Source: Cerasibacillus quisquiliarum
GTDB lineage: Bacteria > Bacillota > Bacilli > Bacillales > Amphibacillaceae
Assembly: GCF_014202495.1 (NCBI RefSeq)
Contig: NZ_JACHHA010000001.1
Location: 167,908-231,907 of the forward strand
Direction: 5' to 3'
DNA length: 64,000 bases
The notes beneath the pieces were generated by a model. The model did no database searches. It had not been told where the DNA came from and saw nothing but the letters and a program-made list of their open reading frames with translations. Shown here piece by piece: positions 1 to 8,250 of the stretch. Position numbers and translations under genes: made by a program. The stretch's first letter is position 1. Each line of letters opens with the position of its first letter.

Positions 1-660
1 TTAGTAAAAAAGAATAATGTATCTCTTGGGTTCCATTTACCAGTTACAGGGTTTAATCCTGCTTCGGTAGATGAAAGTACTGAAACCATTTGGGCGAAGT
101 GTTTGTCTATTATGGAAGTCATCGATGTGAACTATGTTTTATTACATCCTGGTACGAACACTTCGATTCAAGCGGGTATTGAATCGACAGCTCTGTTTAT
201 TAAAAAAATGCTTCGGGATTTACCTGAAATGATTAAAATAGTGATTGAAAATGTTCCTTATAAAGAGGGGAGTATTGGTACTTCAATCGAAGAGCTTATA
301 TCAATCATTGATCATGTCAATGATGATCGGGTAGGTATTATGTTGGATACAGGGCACTGTTATATGAATGCACAAGAACATTTTTTAAAAGAATGTGAGA
401 AGGCTTTTCCATATTTATATGGTTTGCATATTAATGATAATCACGGTCAACATGATGAGCATTTGCAAATTGGTGAAGGAGTGATTCCTTTTAAACAATT
501 CTTTTTGCGCTTGGGAAAAAGGGACATTGAATATGTCTTAGAAACAAATACAATTAAACGAGCAGAACATTCCAAGCTTCACATTGAAAAGTTTTTAACA
601 AAAAGTACACGGTGCAACTTGAGGGTCAGTATTGAAAGCGATTATAAATACGAACGATAA
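1..660 (+). CDS. Sugar phosphate isomerase/epimerase-like TIM-barrel protein, 5'-truncated by window edge
   Basis: The reading frame is open from base 1 to the TAA at 658-660, so the true start lies outside the window and about 219 C-terminal residues are seen. Visible motifs are LHPG, an IENVP strand, LDTGHC, LHINDN and DEHLQIGEG. This is the metal-binding pattern of the xylose-isomerase-like / endonuclease IV (AP2Ec) TIM-barrel superfamily. The spacing and the IGEG motif fit sugar isomerases/epimerases better than the DNA repair enzyme Nfo, but without the N-terminus the choice is open. The last 20 or so residues are basic and do not look like the family core. The HAD phosphatase gene follows after 27 bases on the same strand, so the two may share a transcript. 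Confidence 0.7.
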   Translation, partial: LVKKNNVSLGFHLPVTGFNPASVDESTETIWAKCLSIMEVIDVNYVLLHPGTNTSIQAGIESTALFIKKMLRDLPEMIKIVIENVPYKEGSIGTSIEELISIIDHVNDDRVGIMLDTGHCYMNAQEHFLKECEKAFPYLYGLHINDNHGQHDEHLQIGEGVIPFKQFFLRLGKRDIEYVLETNTIKRAEHSKLHIEKFLTKSTRCNLRVSIESDYKYER

Positions 661-687
661 GTTTCCTAAAGTAAGGAGGCGTGAAGA

Positions 688-1482
688 TTGGTAAATATAA
701 AACATATTGATGCGTTTTGTTTTGATTTAGATGGGACCATTTTTTTAGGTAATGACATACTACCAGGAGCAAAAGAAATCATTGAACAGATTAAAGAACA
801 TCATAAAAAAGTACTATTTATTACGAATTCACCAACACAAACAAGAGAAGAATGCCAACAAAAGCTACAGTCATTAGGTATAGTAGCAGATATAGAGAAT
901 ATCTTTACATCAGCTTATGTTTCGGCCCTATATTTTTCTGAGCGGTACCCACAATCTACTGTATACATAGTCGGGGAAAAAGCAATTAGGGACGAATTCA
1001 ACCAATTATCATTACATACAACTAAAAATCCATCAGAAGCGTCACATGTACTTGTCGGTTTAGATCGAACTATTACGTATGAGACATTAAATGATGCGAT
1101 GGCGGCAGTGCGTCGTGGTGCAGACCTCATCGTGACAAATCCAGACCCGTTTTGTCCTGTTCCGGATGGCTTTATTCTAGACACGTTGGCGATTGCTCGG
1201 GCGATTGAAGTCGCCTCAGATCAACCTATTTTTGAAATCATCGGTAAGCCATCTACATTTTACGGAGAACAAATACTAAAACAATTAAAAATCGCAAGTC
1301 ATCGCTGTTTAATCGTTGGTGATCGACTGGAAACAGATATTTTATTAGGAAAAACAAATAATTTTCCAACATGCCTCGTCTTAACAGGTGTAGCAAAAAG
1401 GGAAGATGTAAGAGTGAAAGATATTTATCCTGATTTGATTGTAGATAATCTTGAATCATTGTTGGCGCATTTTAGAAGATAA
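688..1482 (+). CDS. HAD-superfamily phosphatase, class IIA (NagD / 4-nitrophenylphosphatase type)
   Basis: The start is TTG at 688, chosen because AAGGAGG at 673-679 lies 8 bases upstream. The 264-residue protein has the HAD motif I FDLDGTIFLG near residue 10, motif II ITNSP near residue 45, the conserved GKPS lysine and the VGDRLETDILLG motif that binds Mg2+. A large C2a cap lies between motifs II and III, typical of NagD-like cytosolic phosphatases. The length matches the family (about 255-265 residues). Substrates of this family range from nucleotides to sugar phosphates and cannot be told from the sequence. A terminator-like hairpin follows at about 1577. Confidence 0.85.
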   Translation: MVNIKHIDAFCFDLDGTIFLGNDILPGAKEIIEQIKEHHKKVLFITNSPTQTREECQQKLQSLGIVADIENIFTSAYVSALYFSERYPQSTVYIVGEKAIRDEFNQLSLHTTKNPSEASHVLVGLDRTITYETLNDAMAAVRRGADLIVTNPDPFCPVPDGFILDTLAIARAIEVASDQPIFEIIGKPSTFYGEQILKQLKIASHRCLIVGDRLETDILLGKTNNFPTCLVLTGVAKREDVRVKDIYPDLIVDNLESLLAHFRR

Positions 1483-1576
1483 ATAATAATAGAGAGAAAA
1501 ATTTTTTGATAAGAACGCGGTTAGACAAAAGTCAAAAGATGTTTTTAGTATGGCCGGGTGTTCATTCGACCTAATA

Positions 1577-1612
1577 GGATGGGTATCATGATTAATAGCA
1601 TCCCGTTTTTTG
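1577..1612 (+). terminator. Probable rho-independent terminator after the HAD phosphatase gene
   Basis: GGATG (1577-1581) can pair with CATCC (1599-1603), extended imperfectly inside the loop, and a run of T follows at 1606-1612. It lies about 95 bases after the phosphatase stop. Confidence 0.5.
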
Positions 1613-1850
1613 TTATTAAAGAAAAGGTTGAATCCTGCCTGGCTCGGTACACCGTTGGATGAGGTCGCTTTGAGTTTTTTAACACGAAAGTATTTGGTTA
1701 GATCCTGTTAATAATTATTATGGCATCTTGTTTACAATTAGAGTTCGCCCATCTAGAGACGCTACAACTATTTAGAAGATTAGGATGTCGATATTAGACC
1801 AAGTTTTTCATACATGGGTGGCATGAAAACGAATTTTTTGGGACTACGTT

Positions 1851-1973
1851 TTTGCAGAAGAAGAAATGACTCATTTAATGGATCCAGATGATGTTGCAGA
1901 TATCATCATGGACAATTTAAAACCACGTCAGGGACTAAAAGTATCTGAAATTGTGATTAGAAATAAACGCTAA
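1851..1973 (+). pseudogene. Remnant: C-terminal 40 codons of a short-chain dehydrogenase
   Basis: A 40-codon frame ends at TAA 1971-1973 and reads FAEEEM..LMDPDDVADIIMDNL..., ending VSEIVIRNKR. This is the usual C-terminus of short-chain dehydrogenase/reductases: the helix that begins with DPxDVA followed by a SEIVIRP-like strand. Nothing upstream in frame encodes the Rossmann fold or catalytic residues. It is therefore a tail left by deletion. The call rests on pattern recognition of about 40 residues. Confidence 0.6.
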
Positions 1974-2079
1974 TAATATAAAAATAGGGTCTTTCATGCG
2001 AATAAAAAAAGCAGTGAGTTCTGATTCGGCTTGAGTCAGGCGTGGCTGCTTTTTTATTGTGTATAGTAGTTGTAAAGGC

Positions 2080-2393
2080 AGAATCGAGCGGTGCGGGGTC
2101 GAAATCGAGCGGTGCGGGGTCGAAATCGAGCGGTGCGGGGTCAAAATCGAGCGGTGCGGGGTCAAAATCGAGCGGTGCAGGGCCAAAATCGAGCGGTGGT
2201 GGGCCGAAATCGAGCGGTGCGGGGTCAAAATCGCGCGGTCCCGGGCTAAAATCGCGCGGTCCTGGGCTAAAATCGCGCGGTCCCGGGCTAAAATCGCGCG
2301 GTCCCGGGCTAAAATCGCGCGACCCCGGGTCAAAATCGCGCGGTCCTGGGCTAAAATCGCGCGGTCCTGGGCTAAAATCGCGCGACCCACGCC
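2080..2393 (+). repeat. 21-bp GC-rich tandem repeat array 1 (15 units)
   Basis: Fifteen head-to-tail units of 21 bases (the last is 20). Units 1-7 (2080-2226) have the core AATCGAGCGGTGCGGGG. Units 8-15 (2227-2393) have the core AAATCGCGCGGTCCCGGG. The array is strongly G+C-rich in an AT-rich background. Because 21 is a multiple of three and the unit lacks stop codons, several frames stay open on both strands, but none has a convincing ribosome binding site or protein-like composition. The array sits between two co-directional genes. Three more arrays of the same family occur in the window. Confidence 0.95.
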
Positions 2394-2590
2394 AAAATCA
2401 AGCTATTCCGGTTGTTAATCGTTTAGTTGCTGTACTACACCCAAGTAATATCAGAAATGTGATACGATTAAATCAATAGAGTCGTTCATCAATATTTGTT
2501 CAGAGTTATTCATCAGTTATTTTTCGGAGCATCACGTTGATGTTAAAATGTGACAATTGTTAATCTAAACAATTTATATAAGGAGTGATG

Positions 2591-4207
2591 ATGTTGCAGT
2601 TTCTCGATTTTTATCGTAATCCGTATCCGATTGGGAGAAATTCTATATTTGCGAAAAATGGCATGGTGGCGACGTCACAGCCATTAGCAGCAGATGCGGG
2701 GTTAACGATTTTAAAGCAAGGGGGCAATGCGGTTGATGCGGCGATTGCGACGGCTGCTTGTTTGACTGTTGTAGAGCCCACTTCAAATGGGATTGGTGGT
2801 GATGCTTTTGCCATCGTGTGGTTTAAAGATAAGCTGTATGGTTTGAATGCGAGTGGACCAGCGCCAAAAAATCTTTCAGCTGAGATGGTGCGAGAAGCGG
2901 GATATAGCGAAATGCCAGCTCATGGCTGGTTTCCAGTGACAGTTCCTGGCGCACCTGCAGCGTGGGTAGAGTTATCCCGAAAGTTTGGTCGCTTGCCTTT
3001 TTCAGAGTTATTAAAGCCAGCTATTCAATATGCGCAGGAAGGCTTTCCACTATCTCCGACATTAGCGAAGTTTTGGAAAAAGGCTTTCAACACGTATAAA
3101 AAAGTGTTATCTGATGACATGTTCGAGGCATGGTTTGAAACATTCGCACCGAATGGCCGAGCGCCAGAAGTAGGGGAAATGTGGATATCTAAGGCACATG
3201 CAAATACATTAAAAATGATCGCTGAGACAGAGGGAAAGGCGTTTTATCAGGGAGAATTAGCAGAGAAAATTATTCGCTTTTCCAAGCAAACAGGGGGCTT
3301 TTTTGAATTAGACGATTTTGCATCGTTTAAGCCAAAATGGGTAGAGCCACTCAAAGTAAAATATCGAGACTATGATGTCTGGGAGCTTCCGCCAAATGGA
3401 CAAGGTCTAGTAGCATTACAAGCATTAAATATTTTAAGAGGATTTGAGTTTTCAGCGAAGGATAAAGTGGATACATATCATAAACAAATTGAAGCAATCA
3501 AATTAGCTTTTGCTGATGGAATGACATATATAACAGATGAAGCGCATATGGAAGTTACAGTTGAAGCGTTGCTAAGTGAGGCCTATGCTGAACAGCGCAG
3601 ACAACTCATTTCTCATACGGCGCTTACACCTAAAGCGGGTGAGCCACAATCAAGTGGCACCGTCTATCTAGCAACGGCAGATCGAGACGGAAATATGGTT
3701 TCATTTATCCAAAGTAATTATATGGGATTTGGCTCAGGATTAGTTGTCCCTGGCACAGGCATTGCTTTACAAAATAGAGGGCATACGTTCTCTTTAGATG
3801 AAAATCATGCGAATGTATTAAAAGGTGGCAAGCAGACATACCATACAATCATTCCAGGGTTTTTAACGAAAGGGAAAAAAGCAGTAGGTCCATTCGGCGT
3901 CATGGGAGCGTATATGATGCCACAAGGACATGTACAAATACTGATGAATACGATTGATTTTGGCTTAAATCCACAAGCTGCTCTAGATGCCCCACGTTGG
4001 CGTTGGATAAAAGATAAGGTAGTTGCAGTGGAACCGCGTTTTCCACACCATCTTGTTGATGCACTTATTGAAAAAGGTCATGAGATAAAAATGGAAGTAG
4101 AACCGAATAGTTTCGGGAGAGGACAGATCATTTGGCGACATCCTGAAACAGGTGTCTTAGTTGGTGGAACGGAGTCAAGGACTGATGGGACGATTGCTGC
4201 ATGGTGA
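2591..4207 (+). CDS. ggt: Gamma-glutamyltranspeptidase (cytoplasmic type)
   Basis: Ntn-hydrolase that cleaves gamma-glutamyl bonds, releasing glutamate or moving it to an acceptor. The N-terminal signature NGMVATSQPLAADAGL, GGNAVDAAIATA and NGIGGDAF is clear. The self-processing site is the SSGT segment near residue 357, whose Thr (codon 3659-3661) should be the N-terminal nucleophile of the small subunit. It is followed by SFIQSN and GIALQNRG. At 538 residues it has family length but no signal peptide, so it should act in the cytosol, unlike secreted Bacillus Ggt. AAGGAG at 2580-2585 supports ATG 2591 over the GTG at 2585, which overlaps the binding site. It precedes a peptide importer and a gamma-glutamyl hydrolase homologue. 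Confidence 0.88.
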   Translation: MLQFLDFYRNPYPIGRNSIFAKNGMVATSQPLAADAGLTILKQGGNAVDAAIATAACLTVVEPTSNGIGGDAFAIVWFKDKLYGLNASGPAPKNLSAEMVREAGYSEMPAHGWFPVTVPGAPAAWVELSRKFGRLPFSELLKPAIQYAQEGFPLSPTLAKFWKKAFNTYKKVLSDDMFEAWFETFAPNGRAPEVGEMWISKAHANTLKMIAETEGKAFYQGELAEKIIRFSKQTGGFFELDDFASFKPKWVEPLKVKYRDYDVWELPPNGQGLVALQALNILRGFEFSAKDKVDTYHKQIEAIKLAFADGMTYITDEAHMEVTVEALLSEAYAEQRRQLISHTALTPKAGEPQSSGTVYLATADRDGNMVSFIQSNYMGFGSGLVVPGTGIALQNRGHTFSLDENHANVLKGGKQTYHTIIPGFLTKGKKAVGPFGVMGAYMMPQGHVQILMNTIDFGLNPQAALDAPRWRWIKDKVVAVEPRFPHHLVDALIEKGHEIKMEVEPNSFGRGQIIWRHPETGVLVGGTESRTDGTIAAW

Positions 4208-4530
4208 ATGCTAAAGGAACTTCACTTAACCCTAGAGATGTTGCGGTGGTTATACTCTCAAAACGAGTTGCTATATAATAAAAGTCACCATTGATATAAC
4301 GTATTGAATAAAATGCAGGGTTAAATAATTAAATTGGCTATTTGTTATTGTTGTCAATGAGAGTGGTATTATATGTTCGTTTAGTTTAATGATAGATTTC
4401 AAATGATGGCTTATATAGTTCTCGTGAGAAATAGATACAGAATAAAATCAAGAATTTAATTGAATATTTATTGGTAGTTTATGAAGTGTAATCATACCAT
4501 TTTTATCAACAATGTTTTTGTATTGAAGTA
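4208..4530. other. Non-coding stretch with no recognised feature
   Basis: AT-rich sequence between ggt and the terminator-like hairpin near 4531. No long frame, repeat or recognisable gene remnant was seen. It may hold the promoter of the transporter operon, but I could not assign one. Confidence 0.4.
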
Positions 4531-4562
4531 GGGAGAGCTGTTACAGCGAACTCCCCTTTTTT
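4531..4562 (+). terminator. Probable terminator between ggt and the peptide transporter operon
   Basis: Outer stem GGGAG (4531-4535) with CTCCC (4551-4555), inner stem GCTGT with ACAGC, then a T run. It suggests that ggt and the importer are separate transcripts, or that the transporter mRNA is attenuated here. Confidence 0.6.
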
Positions 4563-4684
4563 AGTTGGACAAGACAAACCAAACACTTTTAAATTAAAAA
4601 TCTATGTAAAGAAATTCTGGCGCTCATAAATGACACAGGCTATTAATAATATATATACAAGTATGATTAAAAAGGGGGATATGA

Positions 4685-6298
4685 ATGAATAAGTCCTTAA
4701 GTCGATTGTTTGTCATTTTATGTCTGTTTTTACTCGTTATAAGTGGTTGTGGTTTTACGGATTCTAAGGTTAATAAAAGAGAAAAAGTTCTTAATCTCAG
4801 TCTTGATAATGATATACCAGATTTAAATCAAGTCTTGACGACAGATGGAATATCTTTTTCGATATTAAATAATGTGATGGAGGGTCTGTTTCGTTTAGAT
4901 GAGAATAATGAACCACAACCAGCGATGGCTGAAAAAGTAGATATTTCAGATGATAAATTAACCTATACTTTTCATTTACGTGATGATATTAAGTGGAGTA
5001 ATGGAGAACCTGTTACGGCAAATGATTTTAAATACTCTTGGTTACGTGCGATGCATCCAGATACTTCTGGTGCTTATGCAGATATTCTTTATAACTATAT
5101 TGAAGGAGGAGAAGAATACTTTGAAGGAAAAGTTGACGAATCAAAAGTGGCAATTGAAGTTAAGGATGAAAAAACATTAGAAGTAACATTAAAAGCACCA
5201 TCTCCATTTTTCTTAGGTTTAACCGCTTTTGCCACTTATTTTCCGCTCAACGAAACGTTTATTAATGAAGTTGGAGAAGATAAATTTGCCTTAAAAGCTG
5301 ACGCTATTTTATATAATGGTCCATTTGTTCTGACTGAGTATGATCAAGCAGAAGGTGTAACATTAGAGAAAAATTCAGAATATTGGGATAAAGATAATGT
5401 TGATGTAGATAAGGTTACTTTAAAAGTAATAAAAGAAAAGAGTACGGCACTGAATCTATATGAATCTGGTGAACTAGACCGCGTTTATCTATCATCGGCA
5501 GATGTCGATACGTATCGAGATAGTGATGAATTTGGTACGGAAACAGAGTTTATTTCGTGGTTTTTACAATTTAATTTTTTAGAAAAACCGTTTGATAACG
5601 TGAATATCCGAAAAGCATTTCAACTTGCGTATGATCCTGAGCAATTAACGAAGACGGTTTTAAACAACGGTTCTGAGCCTGCTTATGGGTTAGTTGCAGC
5701 AGGTGTTCACGGAAATGATGAGAAGACATTTCGTGAATTGTCGGGGGATATCGTTCAACCAGATTATGATAAGGCAAAGGAATTTTTAGAAAAGGGTTTA
5801 GAGGAAATAGGCGAGCTTCCAAAAATTGAACTCTTAACAGCAGATGACACGGTTGCCAAAGATACAGCGACATTTTTACAAAGTGAGTTTAAAAGGAATC
5901 TTGATGTCGACATAGACATTACGACAAAACCTTATAGTGGCCGGATTGAAACAATGAGAGAAAGTGATTATGTAATGGGAATATCTAGGTGGGGAGCAGA
6001 TTATAATGACCCGATGGATATTTTAAGTTTATGGGATGGTGATCCTTTAAGTGGATTACGGGGAAATTACTTTAATGAAAAATATAAACGATTGATTGAT
6101 GATGCTAGTAATGAATCAGATGAGGAGAGGCGTCTAAAAATGCTAATTGAAGCAGAACATATTATGTTAGAAGATGACGGTACGTTAGGCCCACTTTATT
6201 TTGAAGGTAAAGCATACTTGCAGAAACCACATGTTAAAAATCTTATCATCCATCCATACGGTGCTTCACTAGAGCTTAAGTTTGTAAAAATTGAATAA
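4685..6298 (+). CDS. Peptide ABC transporter substrate-binding lipoprotein (OppA/DppE type)
   Basis: A 537-residue solute-binding protein of family 5 (SBP_bac_5), anchored on the outer face of the membrane. The N-terminus has a charged start, a hydrophobic stretch and the lipobox VISGC with the lipidated Cys at residue 22. LNQVLTTDG, FRLDENNEPQPAMAEKV, the YTFHLRDDIKWSNGEPVTANDFKYSW segment in the first lobe (about residues 98-122) and the later WGADYNDPMD are typical of OppA-like proteins. A GGGG tract lies just upstream of the ATG. It is first in the importer operon. A long hairpin overlaps its stop codon, as often seen where the binding protein must be made in excess of the permeases. Confidence 0.93.
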   Translation: MNKSLSRLFVILCLFLLVISGCGFTDSKVNKREKVLNLSLDNDIPDLNQVLTTDGISFSILNNVMEGLFRLDENNEPQPAMAEKVDISDDKLTYTFHLRDDIKWSNGEPVTANDFKYSWLRAMHPDTSGAYADILYNYIEGGEEYFEGKVDESKVAIEVKDEKTLEVTLKAPSPFFLGLTAFATYFPLNETFINEVGEDKFALKADAILYNGPFVLTEYDQAEGVTLEKNSEYWDKDNVDVDKVTLKVIKEKSTALNLYESGELDRVYLSSADVDTYRDSDEFGTETEFISWFLQFNFLEKPFDNVNIRKAFQLAYDPEQLTKTVLNNGSEPAYGLVAAGVHGNDEKTFRELSGDIVQPDYDKAKEFLEKGLEEIGELPKIELLTADDTVAKDTATFLQSEFKRNLDVDIDITTKPYSGRIETMRESDYVMGISRWGADYNDPMDILSLWDGDPLSGLRGNYFNEKYKRLIDDASNESDEERRLKMLIEAEHIMLEDDGTLGPLYFEGKAYLQKPHVKNLIIHPYGASLELKFVKIE

Positions 6299-6333
6299 CT
6301 AGAAAAGAGATAGCTTCTCTCTTTCTAGTTATT
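6294..6333 (+). promoter_or_regulatory. Long hairpin between binding protein and permease genes (mRNA stabiliser or attenuator)
   Basis: An almost perfect inverted repeat: AATAACTAG... (6294 onward) pairs with ...CTAGTTATT (to 6333). It covers the stop codon of the binding-protein gene. No T run follows, so it is more likely a processing or stabilising hairpin than a full terminator. It would favour more binding protein than permease. Confidence 0.7.
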
Positions 6334-6348
6334 CCGTGAGGTGAAATA

Positions 6349-7281
6349 ATGAAGAGATTTATATTTCTTCGATTAGTAAATATTATCATAACATTATTTA
6401 TTATTGCCACTGTAACTTTTTTCTTAATGAAGTTATTACCTGGATCACCATTTGATGAAGAAAGATTATCAAAACTCTCTGATGAAGCACGACTAGAATT
6501 TTTAGCCAAATATGGTCTTGACCAACCTGTTTATGTACAATATGCAAAGTATATAGGGAGCCTGATAAAAGGTGATCTGGGCATATCATATTATTACAAA
6601 GGACAAACAGTAAATGCCTTAATTAAGGATCGAATAGGTCCTTCCATGTTATTAGGTATTCAGGCAGTTATTTTGGGGCTATCTGTAGGAATCATATTGG
6701 GGATTATCGCAGCGTATAGACATAATACGATTTGGGATTATTTTACAATGCTTGTCGCTGTTTTAGGGGTTTCGATACCAAACTTTGTCTTAGCGGCTAT
6801 TTTACAATTTTATGTAGGTTTACAATGGGGATTATTTCCTGTCGCTTATTGGGAAGGCTATCAGCATACGTTTCTCCCTACGATTTCATTAGGTGTAACT
6901 GTCATTGCTATAATTGCTCGGTTTACAAGAAATGAAATGCTGGAGGTTTTACAGCAGGATTATATTCTTACTGCACAATCAAAGGGGATAAGTGAATGTG
7001 CAGTATTAATTAAACATGCCATCCGAAATGCACTCATTCCGGTTATCACCATTTTAGGCCCTGTGTTTGTCAGTCTTTTAACGGGGTCGTTGGTTATTGA
7101 AAATATCTTTAGTATACCAGGTATCGGTAGTTTATTTGTTGATTCGATTAAAATGAATGATTATACAACTATTATGGGATTAACTCTCTTTTATAGCGCA
7201 TTCTTTATTTTAACCATTTTAATAGTTGACTTACTATATGGCATCATTGATCCGCGTATTCGAATACATGGTAGGGAGTGA
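6349..7281 (+). CDS. Peptide ABC transporter permease (OppB/DppB type)
   Basis: A 310-residue inner-membrane protein with six predicted membrane segments. The start MKRFIFLRLVNIIITLFIIA and the LPGSPFDEERLS loop are typical of the OppB family. The EAA loop for ATPase contact reads TAQSKGISECAVLIKHAIRNALIP, and the C-terminus ends with DLLYGIIDPRIR, another OppB hallmark. It lies 50 bases after the binding-protein gene and overlaps the possible GTG start of the next permease. Confidence 0.93.
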   Translation: MKRFIFLRLVNIIITLFIIATVTFFLMKLLPGSPFDEERLSKLSDEARLEFLAKYGLDQPVYVQYAKYIGSLIKGDLGISYYYKGQTVNALIKDRIGPSMLLGIQAVILGLSVGIILGIIAAYRHNTIWDYFTMLVAVLGVSIPNFVLAAILQFYVGLQWGLFPVAYWEGYQHTFLPTISLGVTVIAIIARFTRNEMLEVLQQDYILTAQSKGISECAVLIKHAIRNALIPVITILGPVFVSLLTGSLVIENIFSIPGIGSLFVDSIKMNDYTTIMGLTLFYSAFFILTILIVDLLYGIIDPRIRIHGRE

Positions 7282-7289
7282 ATGGCATC

Positions 7290-8228
7290 GTGCAAAACAT
7301 GAAGAAAAAAGAAGTCGAGATTCCCGCGAAAATGTTTAAAATAGTAGGGAGAAAAGAGGAGACCCTTGAAGAAATTAAGCGTTCTCATCTGACGGGGTGG
7401 CAGGACGGTTGGCTAAGATTGAAACAAAATAAGGCAGCTATGATTAGCCTTTTCGTTTTGCTCATGATTGTCATCTTATCTATTATCGGTCCTCATGTTA
7501 ATACCTACACTTACCAACAAACAAATTATGATGCTGTGTACTTAGAACCTAATAGTGACCATTGGTTAGGAACGGACAAGTTTGGGCGTGATCAATGGAC
7601 AAGACTATGGGAAGGTACGCGTATATCACTTTATATCGCCGTTTTAGCTGCGCTTTTAGATATTTTAATAGGCATTACATATGGTGCTATATCCGCATTT
7701 AAAGGCGGAAAAGTAGATCATATGATGCAAAGAATCATTGAAATATTAGTAGGTATACCCAATCTAATCATAATTATTTTACTCATTATGATGATGAAGC
7801 CTGGTATAACAACGATTATTATAGCCATGGTGATTACAGGATGGGTCAATATGGCTAGATTAGTGCGTGGGCAAATTTTTAAACTTAAAAATGCGGAATA
7901 CATTTTAGCTGCACGGGCATTAGGAGCGGATGGTAGACGCATCATTATCGGTCATATGTTGCCAAATACACTAGGAATCATCATTATCAATATGATGTTT
8001 ACCATTCCGAGTGCTATCTTTACAGAAGCTTTTTTAAGTTTCATAGGATTGGGGCTCCAAGAACCACTGGCATCATTAGGTGTGTTAATCAATGATGGGT
8101 TTCAGGCTATGCGCAACCATTTTTATTTACTTGCATTTCCATCTATCGTCATTGTTTCATTAATGGTTTGTTTTAATTTATTAGCGGATGGCTTAAGAGA
8201 TGCTTTTGACCCAAAAATGCGGAACTAG
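7290..8228 (+). CDS. Peptide ABC transporter permease (OppC/DppC type)
   Basis: A second permease of about 312 residues. A long cytosolic N-terminus leads to WQDGWLRLKQNKAAMISL, the OppC-N domain, then five to six membrane segments. The LGTDKFGRDQWTRLWEGTRISL motif after the first segment is diagnostic for the family. The EAA loop reads AARALGADGRRIIIGHMLPN. GTG 7290 was chosen because GGGAG at 7274-7278 precedes it; GTG 7278, which overlaps the stop of the previous gene, is an alternative. It ends with GLRDAFDPKMRN, as expected. Confidence 0.92.
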   Translation: MQNMKKKEVEIPAKMFKIVGRKEETLEEIKRSHLTGWQDGWLRLKQNKAAMISLFVLLMIVILSIIGPHVNTYTYQQTNYDAVYLEPNSDHWLGTDKFGRDQWTRLWEGTRISLYIAVLAALLDILIGITYGAISAFKGGKVDHMMQRIIEILVGIPNLIIIILLIMMMKPGITTIIIAMVITGWVNMARLVRGQIFKLKNAEYILAARALGADGRRIIIGHMLPNTLGIIIINMMFTIPSAIFTEAFLSFIGLGLQEPLASLGVLINDGFQAMRNHFYLLAFPSIVIVSLMVCFNLLADGLRDAFDPKMRN

Positions 8229-8250
8229 TTGGAAAGAGAGGGTGAGGCAC

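Noticed and set aside
1..660. Call of the truncated TIM-barrel gene as endonuclease IV (nfo)
   Set aside because: The LDTGHC and DEHLQIGEG pattern fits, but the Nfo-specific segments around ETMAGKG and HINDSKN are not matched; the general isomerase call is safer.
1935..2479. Several overlapping repetitive frames on both strands of repeat array 1 (Arg/Ala/Ile-rich on minus, Ser/Gly/Lys-rich on plus)
   Set aside because: They exist only because the 21-base unit has no stop codon and is a multiple of three. No ribosome binding site, no ordinary protein composition.
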